From contig NZ_CAJHBO010000004.1 in assembly GCF_904846645.1 (NCBI RefSeq), forward strand, positions 1 through 64,000: DNA of 64,000 bases, read 5' to 3'. Within the stretch, counting starts at the first letter, position 1, and each line of letters begins with the position of its first letter. This document shows, one piece after another, positions 8,144 to 17,025 of this stretch. Source of the stretch: Psychrobacter sp. Pi2-1. GTDB lineage: Bacteria > Pseudomonadota > Gammaproteobacteria > Pseudomonadales > Moraxellaceae. Position numbers and translations under genes: made by a program. The notes beneath the pieces are model-generated. The model had not been told where the DNA came from, did no database searches, and saw nothing but the letters and a program-made list of their open reading frames with translations.

Positions 8144-11100
8144 TCATATACCTATGAAAAATGAATCAGATTGTTCATCATTGATATAGCTATTAAAGCC
8201 ACGCTCTTCTAGCGCAGTAATATCTAATTTCTTCACAACTTCTTTAAACTGGCCTTTTCCATCATCAATATAACCTACAAAGAAACATTGACCCTTTTCA
8301 AGACTATTGAGTTGTTCAATCCAGTCACTTTTTTTCAAATCAGGATGGACTTTAGATAATAGATCAGCAAAACTGCTTATTTCTGTAGTTGCAGGTTTAA
8401 AAAATAGTTTCGTAGAAGCTTGAAACAACCTATCCTTTTGTTCATTAGTAAAATTACTAACTGTTTGCGTTGCTAAAACCAAACTGATACCAAATTTTCT
8501 GCCTTCACGTAGTAGCTTATCAATTGGGGAGTCTGCACTATGATCAAGGTTTTGCATCTCATCTAACACAATTGTAATAGGCTTACTCTTGTGACCATGT
8601 TTTTGCACATATGCCCATAAATCCCACAAAACAAACTCAGTAATAATTCTCTGTAAATCTTTGGGAATCTGAGTGAGCTGAATAATTTGTACAGCGTGTT
8701 CCTTACGTACTTTATCTTCATACAAGTTAGTAGAAGCAGTGTTATCAAAACAATTCATTTTTACTAAGGTACGAATTTTATTAGCAACACTTTCGCCCCG
8801 CGTACCTTCATCTTCTAAATCCTCAACAAATCCTTCTAAATTGTAGCGGGGGTTAGCTGTTAGCCCAGCTTCAAGTACCTTATCAATAATTGCAACTTGC
8901 TGGCTTCCAAAGTCTGAATATACAGAATTTAGAATATTTTTTACTCTAATCGCTACCTGAAAAGGTTTTTCTATAATAGTTTGGCCAGGGAAGATTTCTG
9001 TTGAGTAACTTTTAAATGGATTAATGGGCAATGGATCTTGTATGACGAAATACTCTTGGGGCTTACAGATATCTTGATATATAAGTTCTGATTGATGCTT
9101 CAAAAATCCATCTGTGTAATCAATAATAAAAGAAGAAACACCTGCTAATGCTAATTCAGAGAGTAAGCACTGAATTGCATACGTTTTTCCTGAACCTGAA
9201 GAGCCGAAAATAAGCAAGTGCCGGTTACTTAGCTTCGCATGATTATATTCCCAATAAATCGGATTTTCTCTTCTACCTTCTCTCCCGAACATTATCTTTC
9301 TGTCTTCAATATTCTCTACAGTATCAGACGTATCAGACGTATCAGACGTATCAGACGTATCAGACGTATCAGACGTATCAGACGTATCAGACGTATCAGA
9401 CGTATCAGATACTGTACATTCAATCGTCGCCTGACGTGTTGCTAATTTTGTAACAGATACATCGTCGAAAATAGAGCCATCTGCCCTACCTATATCTATA
9501 GTTGGCGTTTTAACAATAAATTTAGAGGCATTGTCATTCTTATCTTCTTTACTTATCGATTTTGTTTTAGGACCCGAAAAACCTTCCGAATAAAAATTAT
9601 TTAGGATAGTTTTTTCAAAACTGACTTCTGAGTACTGTCTAACAAAATACTTCTTTGAATCTTCTTCTAGATTATTAAACTCATCAGCATAGAATTTTTC
9701 TATTATCGAAGAGTCATTACTATTATCTTCGGTATGGCATATCACTACACTAGATGTCCAATGAATTGTAAAATCACCTTCGCTTAATCGTTCAAGGGCA
9801 ATATTCAGCTGTTCAACTTCGGTCTGATTAATATGTGAGCGTATTACTAAAGCCCTGTGCAGCTGTCCCCACCAATATCTTCTATTATAGCCATGATTAC
9901 TTTTTTTACTGTCTTTTGGCGCAAACAATTTACTTAAATAGTGGATGCTGGCCTCAATTTGATCTTCAGCTTTTTTTACCAAATTTGGCGAGCCAACTTT
10001 AGCTTCGACAATATGAGCATTTAATATCGGCTTATTATTTTGATCTAATTTCAGTGATAACTGCAATAAGTCTGCTCTATTATAGCTATCTTGTAATTTA
10101 AACCAGTGTTGGCATGAATCTAGAGGTATCCACTGGCTAAGTAGACAATCCTTTGGTTTAGAGATTGCTTTGATAGACAACGCATAGCCATACAAATTTC
10201 TTACAGCTTCATTATTACCTAGAACCGCTTTAATATTAGCAACACCTGATAAAGACTCATTCAGACATAATACTTCATCAACTAACTGTAATAGTGTTTC
10301 TTTATGAAGATAATGCATGATACCGGAAATATGATTATATATGCTTTCCTTAAGCTTCTGTTGGGCGTCGTGTGCAGTTGATAAAGTAACATTTAGCTCG
10401 CCATAATGACCATGACCAGAACTAAAACTGATAACTTTATGGTTTTCATTGTTACCTTTCTGCAGTAGATTATAATCAAAGTATTCATCAATATTGACTA
10501 CCCACTGCGATATCTGATGTAGCGTTTCAATAAACTCAATATCAGCTTGCTCATATTCCATTTTAGATACGACAAAATACTGCTCATTTTCACTTCGATT
10601 GGATACCTCGAGGTTAGCAGTCAAGTTTGCGTGTTCAGATTGGATGGCAATCTGTCGCTGACTAAGGCGTAGTTCGCGTAGGTTATCTTGCTGTTGGATA
10701 ATAGGTTTTGGATAGTAAATAATTGGAAAGATTAAGCCACGATCCTCATTTGATTGTAAGGATATAATAGGTGCTGGATCAGTCTTACCGTAAGTTCTAT
10801 TTTGTAAAAAGCTAAAATTAAACACCATATCAAAGCAACCAAGACCGGTTGCATCTTGTATTTCAAGTATTGACTCTAAACTTCTTTTGATATGACCTAC
10901 TTCAGAATTAAAATGGCTAATTTTCAATTCTATAACCTTGTCCTTTTTAGCAAACTTGTCGACTAAATCTTCTTGCCAGTTTTTTAATGTATTCACTGCA
11001 GTTAATTTGGATAAGCCAATGGTATAGACTGAAATATGTAATGAATAATGAATACGATTTGGGTCTTTGATTAGAGAGTCTTGGCAATATTTTGTTACTC

Positions 11101-13453
11101 CAGCTAGTAGCGAGGGTAGATTCGTTACATTTGTTGCTAATACACGTAGTCCATCTTTTGCATGAAAGTAGACCTTCTGGTAATCATTGAGTGTGTTATA
11201 AACAATACTTTCTTCAGGAGTAATAGCTTGTACATCCTGAGTGTCTTCATCATCATTTTCTTTCAGCAAAGCCTGTACAGATAAATCGATATTATCATCA
11301 AGTGGCTTACCAATATAATGCAGCCAACTAAAAGACTTCGCATGAGTACTAATACCCTGTTTTTGGTTTAGGGCAAGGACTGGTGTTTCAATCTCAGACT
11401 GAACAAAAACATCATCAATACTATTTTTGTTAAATATATAGTTTGAACCACTATAGACATCAGAAACAGCAAAAGTAATAAAATCTATCTGAGCCGAGAC
11501 TAATTCAAATACTGCCGGATGATAAGCATTAATTAATACTCCCTCTATTGCATTAAAGCCACTATAGCCTAAACTTTCGGTCATAAAGAAACCATAATAG
11601 AATCTTTCTTTAATGTCTTGTGCGATATAGGCTTCAGATGCCATTATCTTTTTTAATACGGAGCTATAGGCATTTAAAAATATTTGAGATTGATTTCTGG
11701 CAACATATAATCCTTCATCGACAACACATTCTAGTAAACTTATATAGGTGTTGCTTAAATTCTGAAGTGATAAATGAATATCTTCTGCTTGTGAAAAATC
11801 ATAATCTTTGAAAATATCGATGACTTTCATATCATTCAAGCCTAAACTTGTTAAGCGACAAGCCTCTTCTTGATTTGAAGCATGATAAATTGCTTGATAG
11901 ATTTTTTTGTTCATGACTAATATAGGTAAAAGACATCCTTTATTAGCCTCTATTTTTTGTAGTATTGTTTTTGCGAGTTGAACATGTAACCGCTCGATCT
12001 GAAACTCTGATAGCTTCCATTTAAACAAATATACTTCAGTACTTTCTCCAACTATCTCTGTCTCAAAAACTACATGTGGATTGGAAGTAGACGAACGATA
12101 AGTGGTATCTTTATTAAGTGGTAAAAAATCCACGACACAATTTTCGATCGCTAAATCTAAATTCCCGATATAATCCTCTATACCACCCAACACTCCTTTC
12201 AATACACATCTAGCCAGCTCATCTTTATTTATATTATTATTTTGAGCATCTTTATTATTGAAATCGTGCTGAAAATGCTTGATTCTAATAGTAACTAGCG
12301 AAATACTACGAGATTGATGCTCATTACTAAATCTCTCTAAGGAAAAATTTAAACCTTTACATACAGCTTCAAAGCTATGGCAATTGAAAGAAGGTATACT
12401 TGTATTAGAAGAAGCCTCCTCCTTTTCTTCTTTTATATTTAAAGCTTTTAATACAGGCAATAAATCTGTTTCGATGAGTTTTGACTTGCAATTGTTATCT
12501 GCATTAAGCATAAAGTTTTCTATGTAAGAAAAATAGAGCTTAGCATCTATTTTATTACCTGATATATCAGATACTTCGAATTCAGAATTTTCCATTAAGT
12601 ATTTTCTAATTTTATCAAGATCTTTTATTTTTCTACTACCTTGATTATATAGGCGATGAGAAATAAATTGATGAGCAGCTTTTAAATATTGATGGCCTTT
12701 TTTACTCTTAAACAACTTTATATCATCCTCAACATGTAGATAAGGAAGACCTAAGTTAGTTAAGCTTGAGAATAAACTACATAACAAACTATCATAGTCT
12801 TCACTATATTCGTCATTTGAAGAGTACTTCGCTAACCATTCTTCAAGTAAGTCTGCTTTTTGGCTCAATGTCAGAGGTACTAGACTGTTTATCAACATTA
12901 AATAATCATTTAGCTGATTATAATGTTGCTCTCCAAGCGTTAGACCTTCGTTTTCAGCTATTTCTTTTAACCATTTATTATAATTACCTCCTAATGAGTC
13001 CCAAACTTTGTTACTTGTACAAACAAAGAAATCTGCGAGTCCTCCTTTATCAGTTGTATGATCAATACCTACTAGTAGAACAAATAGTCTTTCAACGCCC
13101 TCATCAACAGTGGTTCTATTACGATACCAAGTTAACTTATCTTCTTCATCCAACCATGAGTTAAGTCTTAGTATAGTAAAAGCTTCAGTATCATTACTAC
13201 TTAGCTTTAAAGTCTCCCAATACTTAACCAAGCCATGAGCGACCTTCAAATATGATGCACAAACACTTACAGGATATAATACTGTCATTTTTTTAAAAAT
13301 TGACAGTACTTGATTAGGCATCAAGCTTTGAGTGATAATTCTAGTTTCACCAGCATGAGTTAATGAATTATCAATGGTATTTTGTAAATAGTCAGTGTAA
13401 GCAGATAAAAACAACTCACTTGAAAGGTTCATAATTATTTCTTCTTTAATCAT
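8144..13453 (-). CDS. sspH: SspH/DptH-like HerA-type ATPase-translocase (phosphorothioation-dependent restriction)
   Basis: The 1769-residue protein has a C-terminal HerA/FtsK-like motor. Walker A FGSSGSGKT lies near residue 1415 and Walker B ITIVLDEMQNLDH near 1630. SLVLATQT, a sensor-like strand, follows. This C-terminal ATPase on a very long N-terminal part of about 1360 residues matches the size and plan of DptH (DndH). It therefore matches SspH of SspFGH, which attacks DNA lacking phosphorothioates. Just before the motor, at about residues 1348-1377, is a run of about ten Ser-Asp-Thr repeats. MIKEEII precedes a second in-frame Met at 13432, which may be the true start. Third gene of the operon sspF-sspG-sspH. 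The individual function of the N-terminal part is unknown. Confidence 0.8.
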   Translation of the reverse strand: MIKEEIIMNLSSELFLSAYTDYLQNTIDNSLTHAGETRIITQSLMPNQVLSIFKKMTVLYPVSVCASYLKVAHGLVKYWETLKLSSNDTEAFTILRLNSWLDEEDKLTWYRNRTTVDEGVERLFVLLVGIDHTTDKGGLADFFVCTSNKVWDSLGGNYNKWLKEIAENEGLTLGEQHYNQLNDYLMLINSLVPLTLSQKADLLEEWLAKYSSNDEYSEDYDSLLCSLFSSLTNLGLPYLHVEDDIKLFKSKKGHQYLKAAHQFISHRLYNQGSRKIKDLDKIRKYLMENSEFEVSDISGNKIDAKLYFSYIENFMLNADNNCKSKLIETDLLPVLKALNIKEEKEEASSNTSIPSFNCHSFEAVCKGLNFSLERFSNEHQSRSISLVTIRIKHFQHDFNNKDAQNNNINKDELARCVLKGVLGGIEDYIGNLDLAIENCVVDFLPLNKDTTYRSSTSNPHVVFETEIVGESTEVYLFKWKLSEFQIERLHVQLAKTILQKIEANKGCLLPILVMNKKIYQAIYHASNQEEACRLTSLGLNDMKVIDIFKDYDFSQAEDIHLSLQNLSNTYISLLECVVDEGLYVARNQSQIFLNAYSSVLKKIMASEAYIAQDIKERFYYGFFMTESLGYSGFNAIEGVLINAYHPAVFELVSAQIDFITFAVSDVYSGSNYIFNKNSIDDVFVQSEIETPVLALNQKQGISTHAKSFSWLHYIGKPLDDNIDLSVQALLKENDDEDTQDVQAITPEESIVYNTLNDYQKVYFHAKDGLRVLATNVTNLPSLLAGVTKYCQDSLIKDPNRIHYSLHISVYTIGLSKLTAVNTLKNWQEDLVDKFAKKDKVIELKISHFNSEVGHIKRSLESILEIQDATGLGCFDMVFNFSFLQNRTYGKTDPAPIISLQSNEDRGLIFPIIYYPKPIIQQQDNLRELRLSQRQIAIQSEHANLTANLEVSNRSENEQYFVVSKMEYEQADIEFIETLHQISQWVVNIDEYFDYNLLQKGNNENHKVISFSSGHGHYGELNVTLSTAHDAQQKLKESIYNHISGIMHYLHKETLLQLVDEVLCLNESLSGVANIKAVLGNNEAVRNLYGYALSIKAISKPKDCLLSQWIPLDSCQHWFKLQDSYNRADLLQLSLKLDQNNKPILNAHIVEAKVGSPNLVKKAEDQIEASIHYLSKLFAPKDSKKSNHGYNRRYWWGQLHRALVIRSHINQTEVEQLNIALERLSEGDFTIHWTSSVVICHTEDNSNDSSIIEKFYADEFNNLEEDSKKYFVRQYSEVSFEKTILNNFYSEGFSGPKTKSISKEDKNDNASKFIVKTPTIDIGRADGSIFDDVSVTKLATRQATIECTVSDTSDTSDTSDTSDTSDTSDTSDTSDTSDTVENIEDRKIMFGREGRRENPIYWEYNHAKLSNRHLLIFGSSGSGKTYAIQCLLSELALAGVSSFIIDYTDGFLKHQSELIYQDICKPQEYFVIQDPLPINPFKSYSTEIFPGQTIIEKPFQVAIRVKNILNSVYSDFGSQQVAIIDKVLEAGLTANPRYNLEGFVEDLEDEGTRGESVANKIRTLVKMNCFDNTASTNLYEDKVRKEHAVQIIQLTQIPKDLQRIITEFVLWDLWAYVQKHGHKSKPITIVLDEMQNLDHSADSPIDKLLREGRKFGISLVLATQTVSNFTNEQKDRLFQASTKLFFKPATTEISSFADLLSKVHPDLKKSDWIEQLNSLEKGQCFFVGYIDDGKGQFKEVVKKLDITALEERGFNSYINDEQSDSFFIGI
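9321..9410. repeat. 9-bp tandem repeat (minisatellite) within sspH
   Basis: GTATCAGAC is repeated nine times without error and followed by one GTATCAGAT, ten units in all. Read on the minus strand it encodes consecutive Ser-Asp-Thr triplets. The unit is a multiple of three, so gain or loss of units by slippage would keep sspH in frame. No such repeat occurs elsewhere in the window. It lies in what looks like a linker immediately N-terminal to the ATPase motor. Confidence 0.97.
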
Positions 13454-13504
13454 TTATTTTTTTATCTAATAGCTGAAGCTGATTAATCATTATCTAGATA
13501 AATT

Positions 13505-15073
13505 TTAAGGGTTATTAACTATTGAAATAGCATCTGATAGCTCGATTAATAGTCCAGATTGCTTCAGACCTTCTTCTACCCAGCTGACATCTATATTAAG
13601 TACTGAGTCATCATTACGCTCTAATTGCCAAGCAATAGCCTCTTGAATCTGTTGACCTTCTATAGCAATACCAAAATGAGTATAAATTCTACTCAAAAAA
13701 TCATTAAGTTTAATACGTGTCCCGCTTTCAATTAAAGAATATACAAACAGTCTTATTAAGCTAGGTGTTAGTATAAAACGCTGTCCTGAACCTTTGTGTG
13801 GAATTACTAACCCTATATTTTTTGACATTCTTCTAAATACGTCTGAGCTATGTTTATCAACTTGCGTATAATCGTTTGGATTGATATTTTTCTCTTTACC
13901 AACTGAACGCATCACTCTGTAAATAATTTCTTCAGACTTACTAAAAGAGGACTCAGCAAGTTTTCTTATATTGTCCTTAGTGGTCGCGCTAGGATTACAT
14001 ACAATCCACGCATAATTTCCGTGATAGTTATCAGTTGTTTGATTACTCTTATCAATTTGGGTAGAACGAGCCATGATAGAGCGTAAGACTTGGAGTACAC
14101 AAAGCTGCTGCAACAGCTCTATTTTCTCAAGCTTACTTATTTTAGAGCTTAATAAATTGAGCATTTCATTAGCGAATAAAAAGCCTTCAATAATGTAACT
14201 CTTAGGAATAGTTGCGAGAGTAGCTGAACGATTATCGTTATCTTCAATATCATATTCACTTAAAGTACTTTCTACGAAGTTGCAGATTTCTTCTAATTGA
14301 TGAGTTTCGTCTTTTAATAGTTTTACTAGCGCATTCTCAAGCTTCTGCTTTAAATTTAGTAAATTAAATTCCAAATGTTGATAAGCACTATTTTCTTCAA
14401 TTTTCTGTAATGTTAGTTTAATATCAATATCATTAGTAAATAAGAATGCTATCTGCAAAAACAATGCTTCTCCACCTCGAGCCATAAAATTATGACGATC
14501 TAATTGGAACCGTTCAGCGCTATCTGACCAACTTTCATATTCTTCAGAAGAATGTGGCCAGGTTACCTCTCTTCCAAGAAAACTAGGAGTGATTGGCATA
14601 AAGCTATAAGTAGACCATGTTCGGTTATTAGCAACACCAACAAATCCATATAGTAGATTTTGTAGTGTATTTACCAGGTTATTTTTTTCTGCATCAGACA
14701 GACCTCGCTGAGTTTTAGCTCCTAACTCATCTAAAGCGTCTAAAAAAGATTGTTGATGAACAGGGTGACGCGTATCCAGCTTTGATTGGCTAAAAAAACT
14801 AAAAAGTTTAAGTGGAAGTCTAGACTTTGGGAAATAATATCTACTATCTTCACTAACATTAAATGAGTTTTCACTTTGGTTTATTTTAAGTTCATCGGTA
14901 GTAATCTTCTTTTCACTCTTTTTAGAGTGAAAAACCAAGAGAAATTCTGATAAATACTCTATAGGAGTTTGGTCAGCTAAGAATCTTCTACCATAGACTT
15001 GAATAGCAATATTGGTTTTACTATCAGCTCTAAAGCTAGCACTAGGGAATTGAATTGCATTAATATCAGTCAT
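13505..15073 (-). CDS. sspG: SspG/DptG-like phosphorothioation-dependent restriction protein
   Basis: This 522-residue protein has no nucleotide-binding or nuclease motif that I can read directly. It is called DptG/SspG because it lies between a DptF-like P-loop protein and a DptH-like HerA motor, in the gene order of dptFGH and sspFGH, and because its length is suitable. In the Dpt system F, G and H act together in restriction of unmodified DNA. The ATG follows the sspF stop by two bases, so translation is coupled. About 50 bases separate it from sspH. The identity rests largely on synteny. Confidence 0.65.
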   Translation of the reverse strand: MTDINAIQFPSASFRADSKTNIAIQVYGRRFLADQTPIEYLSEFLLVFHSKKSEKKITTDELKINQSENSFNVSEDSRYYFPKSRLPLKLFSFFSQSKLDTRHPVHQQSFLDALDELGAKTQRGLSDAEKNNLVNTLQNLLYGFVGVANNRTWSTYSFMPITPSFLGREVTWPHSSEEYESWSDSAERFQLDRHNFMARGGEALFLQIAFLFTNDIDIKLTLQKIEENSAYQHLEFNLLNLKQKLENALVKLLKDETHQLEEICNFVESTLSEYDIEDNDNRSATLATIPKSYIIEGFLFANEMLNLLSSKISKLEKIELLQQLCVLQVLRSIMARSTQIDKSNQTTDNYHGNYAWIVCNPSATTKDNIRKLAESSFSKSEEIIYRVMRSVGKEKNINPNDYTQVDKHSSDVFRRMSKNIGLVIPHKGSGQRFILTPSLIRLFVYSLIESGTRIKLNDFLSRIYTHFGIAIEGQQIQEAIAWQLERNDDSVLNIDVSWVEEGLKQSGLLIELSDAISIVNNP

Positions 15074-15075
15074 TA

Positions 15076-16791
15076 CTACCCTTCCATTCTAATAATCTTG
15101 TGATCGCCCGATTGTTCAAAATATATTTCTAATTTATTAACACTTTCATCAGACTTCATTCTAACCAGAGTAATTGCATCATCATCAACGTCTTGAGCAT
15201 AATCGATAAGACTTAATTTAAAACGTTCTAACTGAGTCTTATAGATAGGATTTAATGATTCGGTAACATCTCCAATCACAATATTTTCAATGTAATCTAA
15301 TAGTGGCAAGCTTAAGTCTAAGCGAACATCTTCTGAATCTTTAGGTTTCTTTAAGTGTATAAAAGGCAACTTTTTTTGATTATCGTAATCAATACGAAAG
15401 GCGTTTTTAGCAATACTACAAACCATTAATTGAGCGATCTGAAATACTGAAGAATCTGAACGCTTTAGCGTGATATTAATATTATCCTTATCATCTGAAC
15501 CCGAATAAAATAAATTCAATGCTTTCTCACATAATCTCTTAACTCTTCTGGATTCATCATTAAAACTATTAGGGTTTATTTGCCAGTTATTGAATTTGTA
15601 TATGCTTGTGGAACCTAAGAATAGAGACTTAGTGTTTTTATTCTTATTAATACCATACATAAATAAAATTCTACGTAACGCTGCTTTTTCGTGATGGGAC
15701 TCACTTTTCTTGTCGCTGTTGATATATTCTATAATAATAGACTTTAAAGGCTCATTAACTAACTCAAACTTGCTCTCATCTGTAATAAAGTTCTCAATTT
15801 CTATACCTGTATATTTGCCAGCATGAATTCGAGAAACTAGATCTATCGCCTTCAAGTCTTTTGCTTTATGCCAAATCCTATTACCAATGTAGCCGAAAAA
15901 AGTATCGCTAAATAATAGAGTTTCAGCACTATTCTTAAATGGTATATCATCATTTGATAGGCTCATACCAGCAGTCAAAGAAACGCTTAAATGCGCTAAC
16001 ATCTGTCGCAAAGTCATACGCTTTTCATAATTCAGTAAATACAGATATGTTAAACGAATACTTTCTTCGACATCTTGATAGTGATTTTTGATGGTGATAT
16101 GGTTAATAATAATAGGATGAGTGGGATGCTCTTGTATAATCTGCTGCCACCCTGGATGGTTAATAATATTTTTGAAAATATTCAAGGCCACTTCTATATT
16201 ATTTAACTTAGCAATATTTACAATATAAAATGCTTTTGAGTTGACGTCATCTAGTCTTAAGTTACTTATATCTTCAATAGCAATATCTTTATCAAGAAAT
16301 TCTAGTATTTTAGATTCTATTTGGTGAGCTTTAAAACTGGAAGTCCAATTAGTCTTTTCCAATGAGCTAGCTATTGAAGTTAACAAAGGGCCTGTATTAC
16401 TTACAATCAACCAATTTCCTGATGAGTTAAATGCTTTTCTTAACCAACTTCTTCTATTTTCTAAACTTAGTTCACTCATATCCTTGAGTACGTTTAATTC
16501 GTTTTTTTCGAGGTATTCGTGCTCTTTGAATTGATATCCTTGTGGATAGTGTTCTGTACCTAACTCTCTCAGCAACTCAAATGCTATTGTAGATTTTCCA
16601 TCCCCTGCATGACCGGTTAGAATGATGACAGCATCCTGATCTTCAGAAATAATTGACTTCAAAGATTCAACGATGGGAAAAGGATGATATATGTCTTTAA
16701 AGTAAGATGAGTTGACTTGAGACTCTGCTAGGCTGTTCGTACCTGAAGCATTAAGATTATGAAGCGAATTAATATAATTTATGAGTTCCAT
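15076..16791 (-). CDS. sspF: SspF/DptF-like P-loop restriction protein
   Basis: The 571-residue protein has Walker A LTGHAGDGKST near residue 60 (GHAGDGKST is a characteristic variant of the P-loop). The length matches DptF. It heads the minus-strand operon sspF-sspG-sspH, whose promoter should lie in the 234-base AT-rich spacer 16792-17025. Its likely role is as the ATPase partner of the restriction complex. The ATG gives MELINYINSLHN, and no better in-frame start is evident. No nuclease motif was seen. The pairing of this cassette with SspABCD, not with DndABCDE, defines the system as the SspFGH type. Confidence 0.72.
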   Translation of the reverse strand: MELINYINSLHNLNASGTNSLAESQVNSSYFKDIYHPFPIVESLKSIISEDQDAVIILTGHAGDGKSTIAFELLRELGTEHYPQGYQFKEHEYLEKNELNVLKDMSELSLENRRSWLRKAFNSSGNWLIVSNTGPLLTSIASSLEKTNWTSSFKAHQIESKILEFLDKDIAIEDISNLRLDDVNSKAFYIVNIAKLNNIEVALNIFKNIINHPGWQQIIQEHPTHPIIINHITIKNHYQDVEESIRLTYLYLLNYEKRMTLRQMLAHLSVSLTAGMSLSNDDIPFKNSAETLLFSDTFFGYIGNRIWHKAKDLKAIDLVSRIHAGKYTGIEIENFITDESKFELVNEPLKSIIIEYINSDKKSESHHEKAALRRILFMYGINKNKNTKSLFLGSTSIYKFNNWQINPNSFNDESRRVKRLCEKALNLFYSGSDDKDNINITLKRSDSSVFQIAQLMVCSIAKNAFRIDYDNQKKLPFIHLKKPKDSEDVRLDLSLPLLDYIENIVIGDVTESLNPIYKTQLERFKLSLIDYAQDVDDDAITLVRMKSDESVNKLEIYFEQSGDHKIIRMEG

Positions 16792-17025
16792 GGTGACTAC
16801 TTAATATATGGTTTTAGAGTTAGTTGTTATTGATATCAAATTCATATTGATTTATGTGCAACTACTATTACTTTTAAGTAGCCCTCATAAATAACAAACA
16901 GTTGTTATGTTATCATTAAAGTTAAGATTATCCTTCCAAAAATGCATTTTTTCTATAAAAAATCTTCATTCTTCTGTTTATCTGATGTCCCCTGCCGTCA
17001 AATTCATATATATAAGATAGAGCTA

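Noticed and set aside
9321..9410. Possible CRISPR array
   Set aside because: The repeats are 9 bp and contiguous without spacers, and they lie inside a coding region.
9239..9445. Plus-strand frame with Ile-Arg-Arg repeats
   Set aside because: It is the antisense reading of the Ser-Asp-Thr minisatellite inside sspH and has no ribosome site.
1389..16791. BREX, DISARM or Dnd system
   Set aside because: No PglZ, Lon-like, BrxL, DrmA or DndB, D, E genes are present, whereas a DUF4007 protein, a PP-loop protein and a cysteine desulfurase are.
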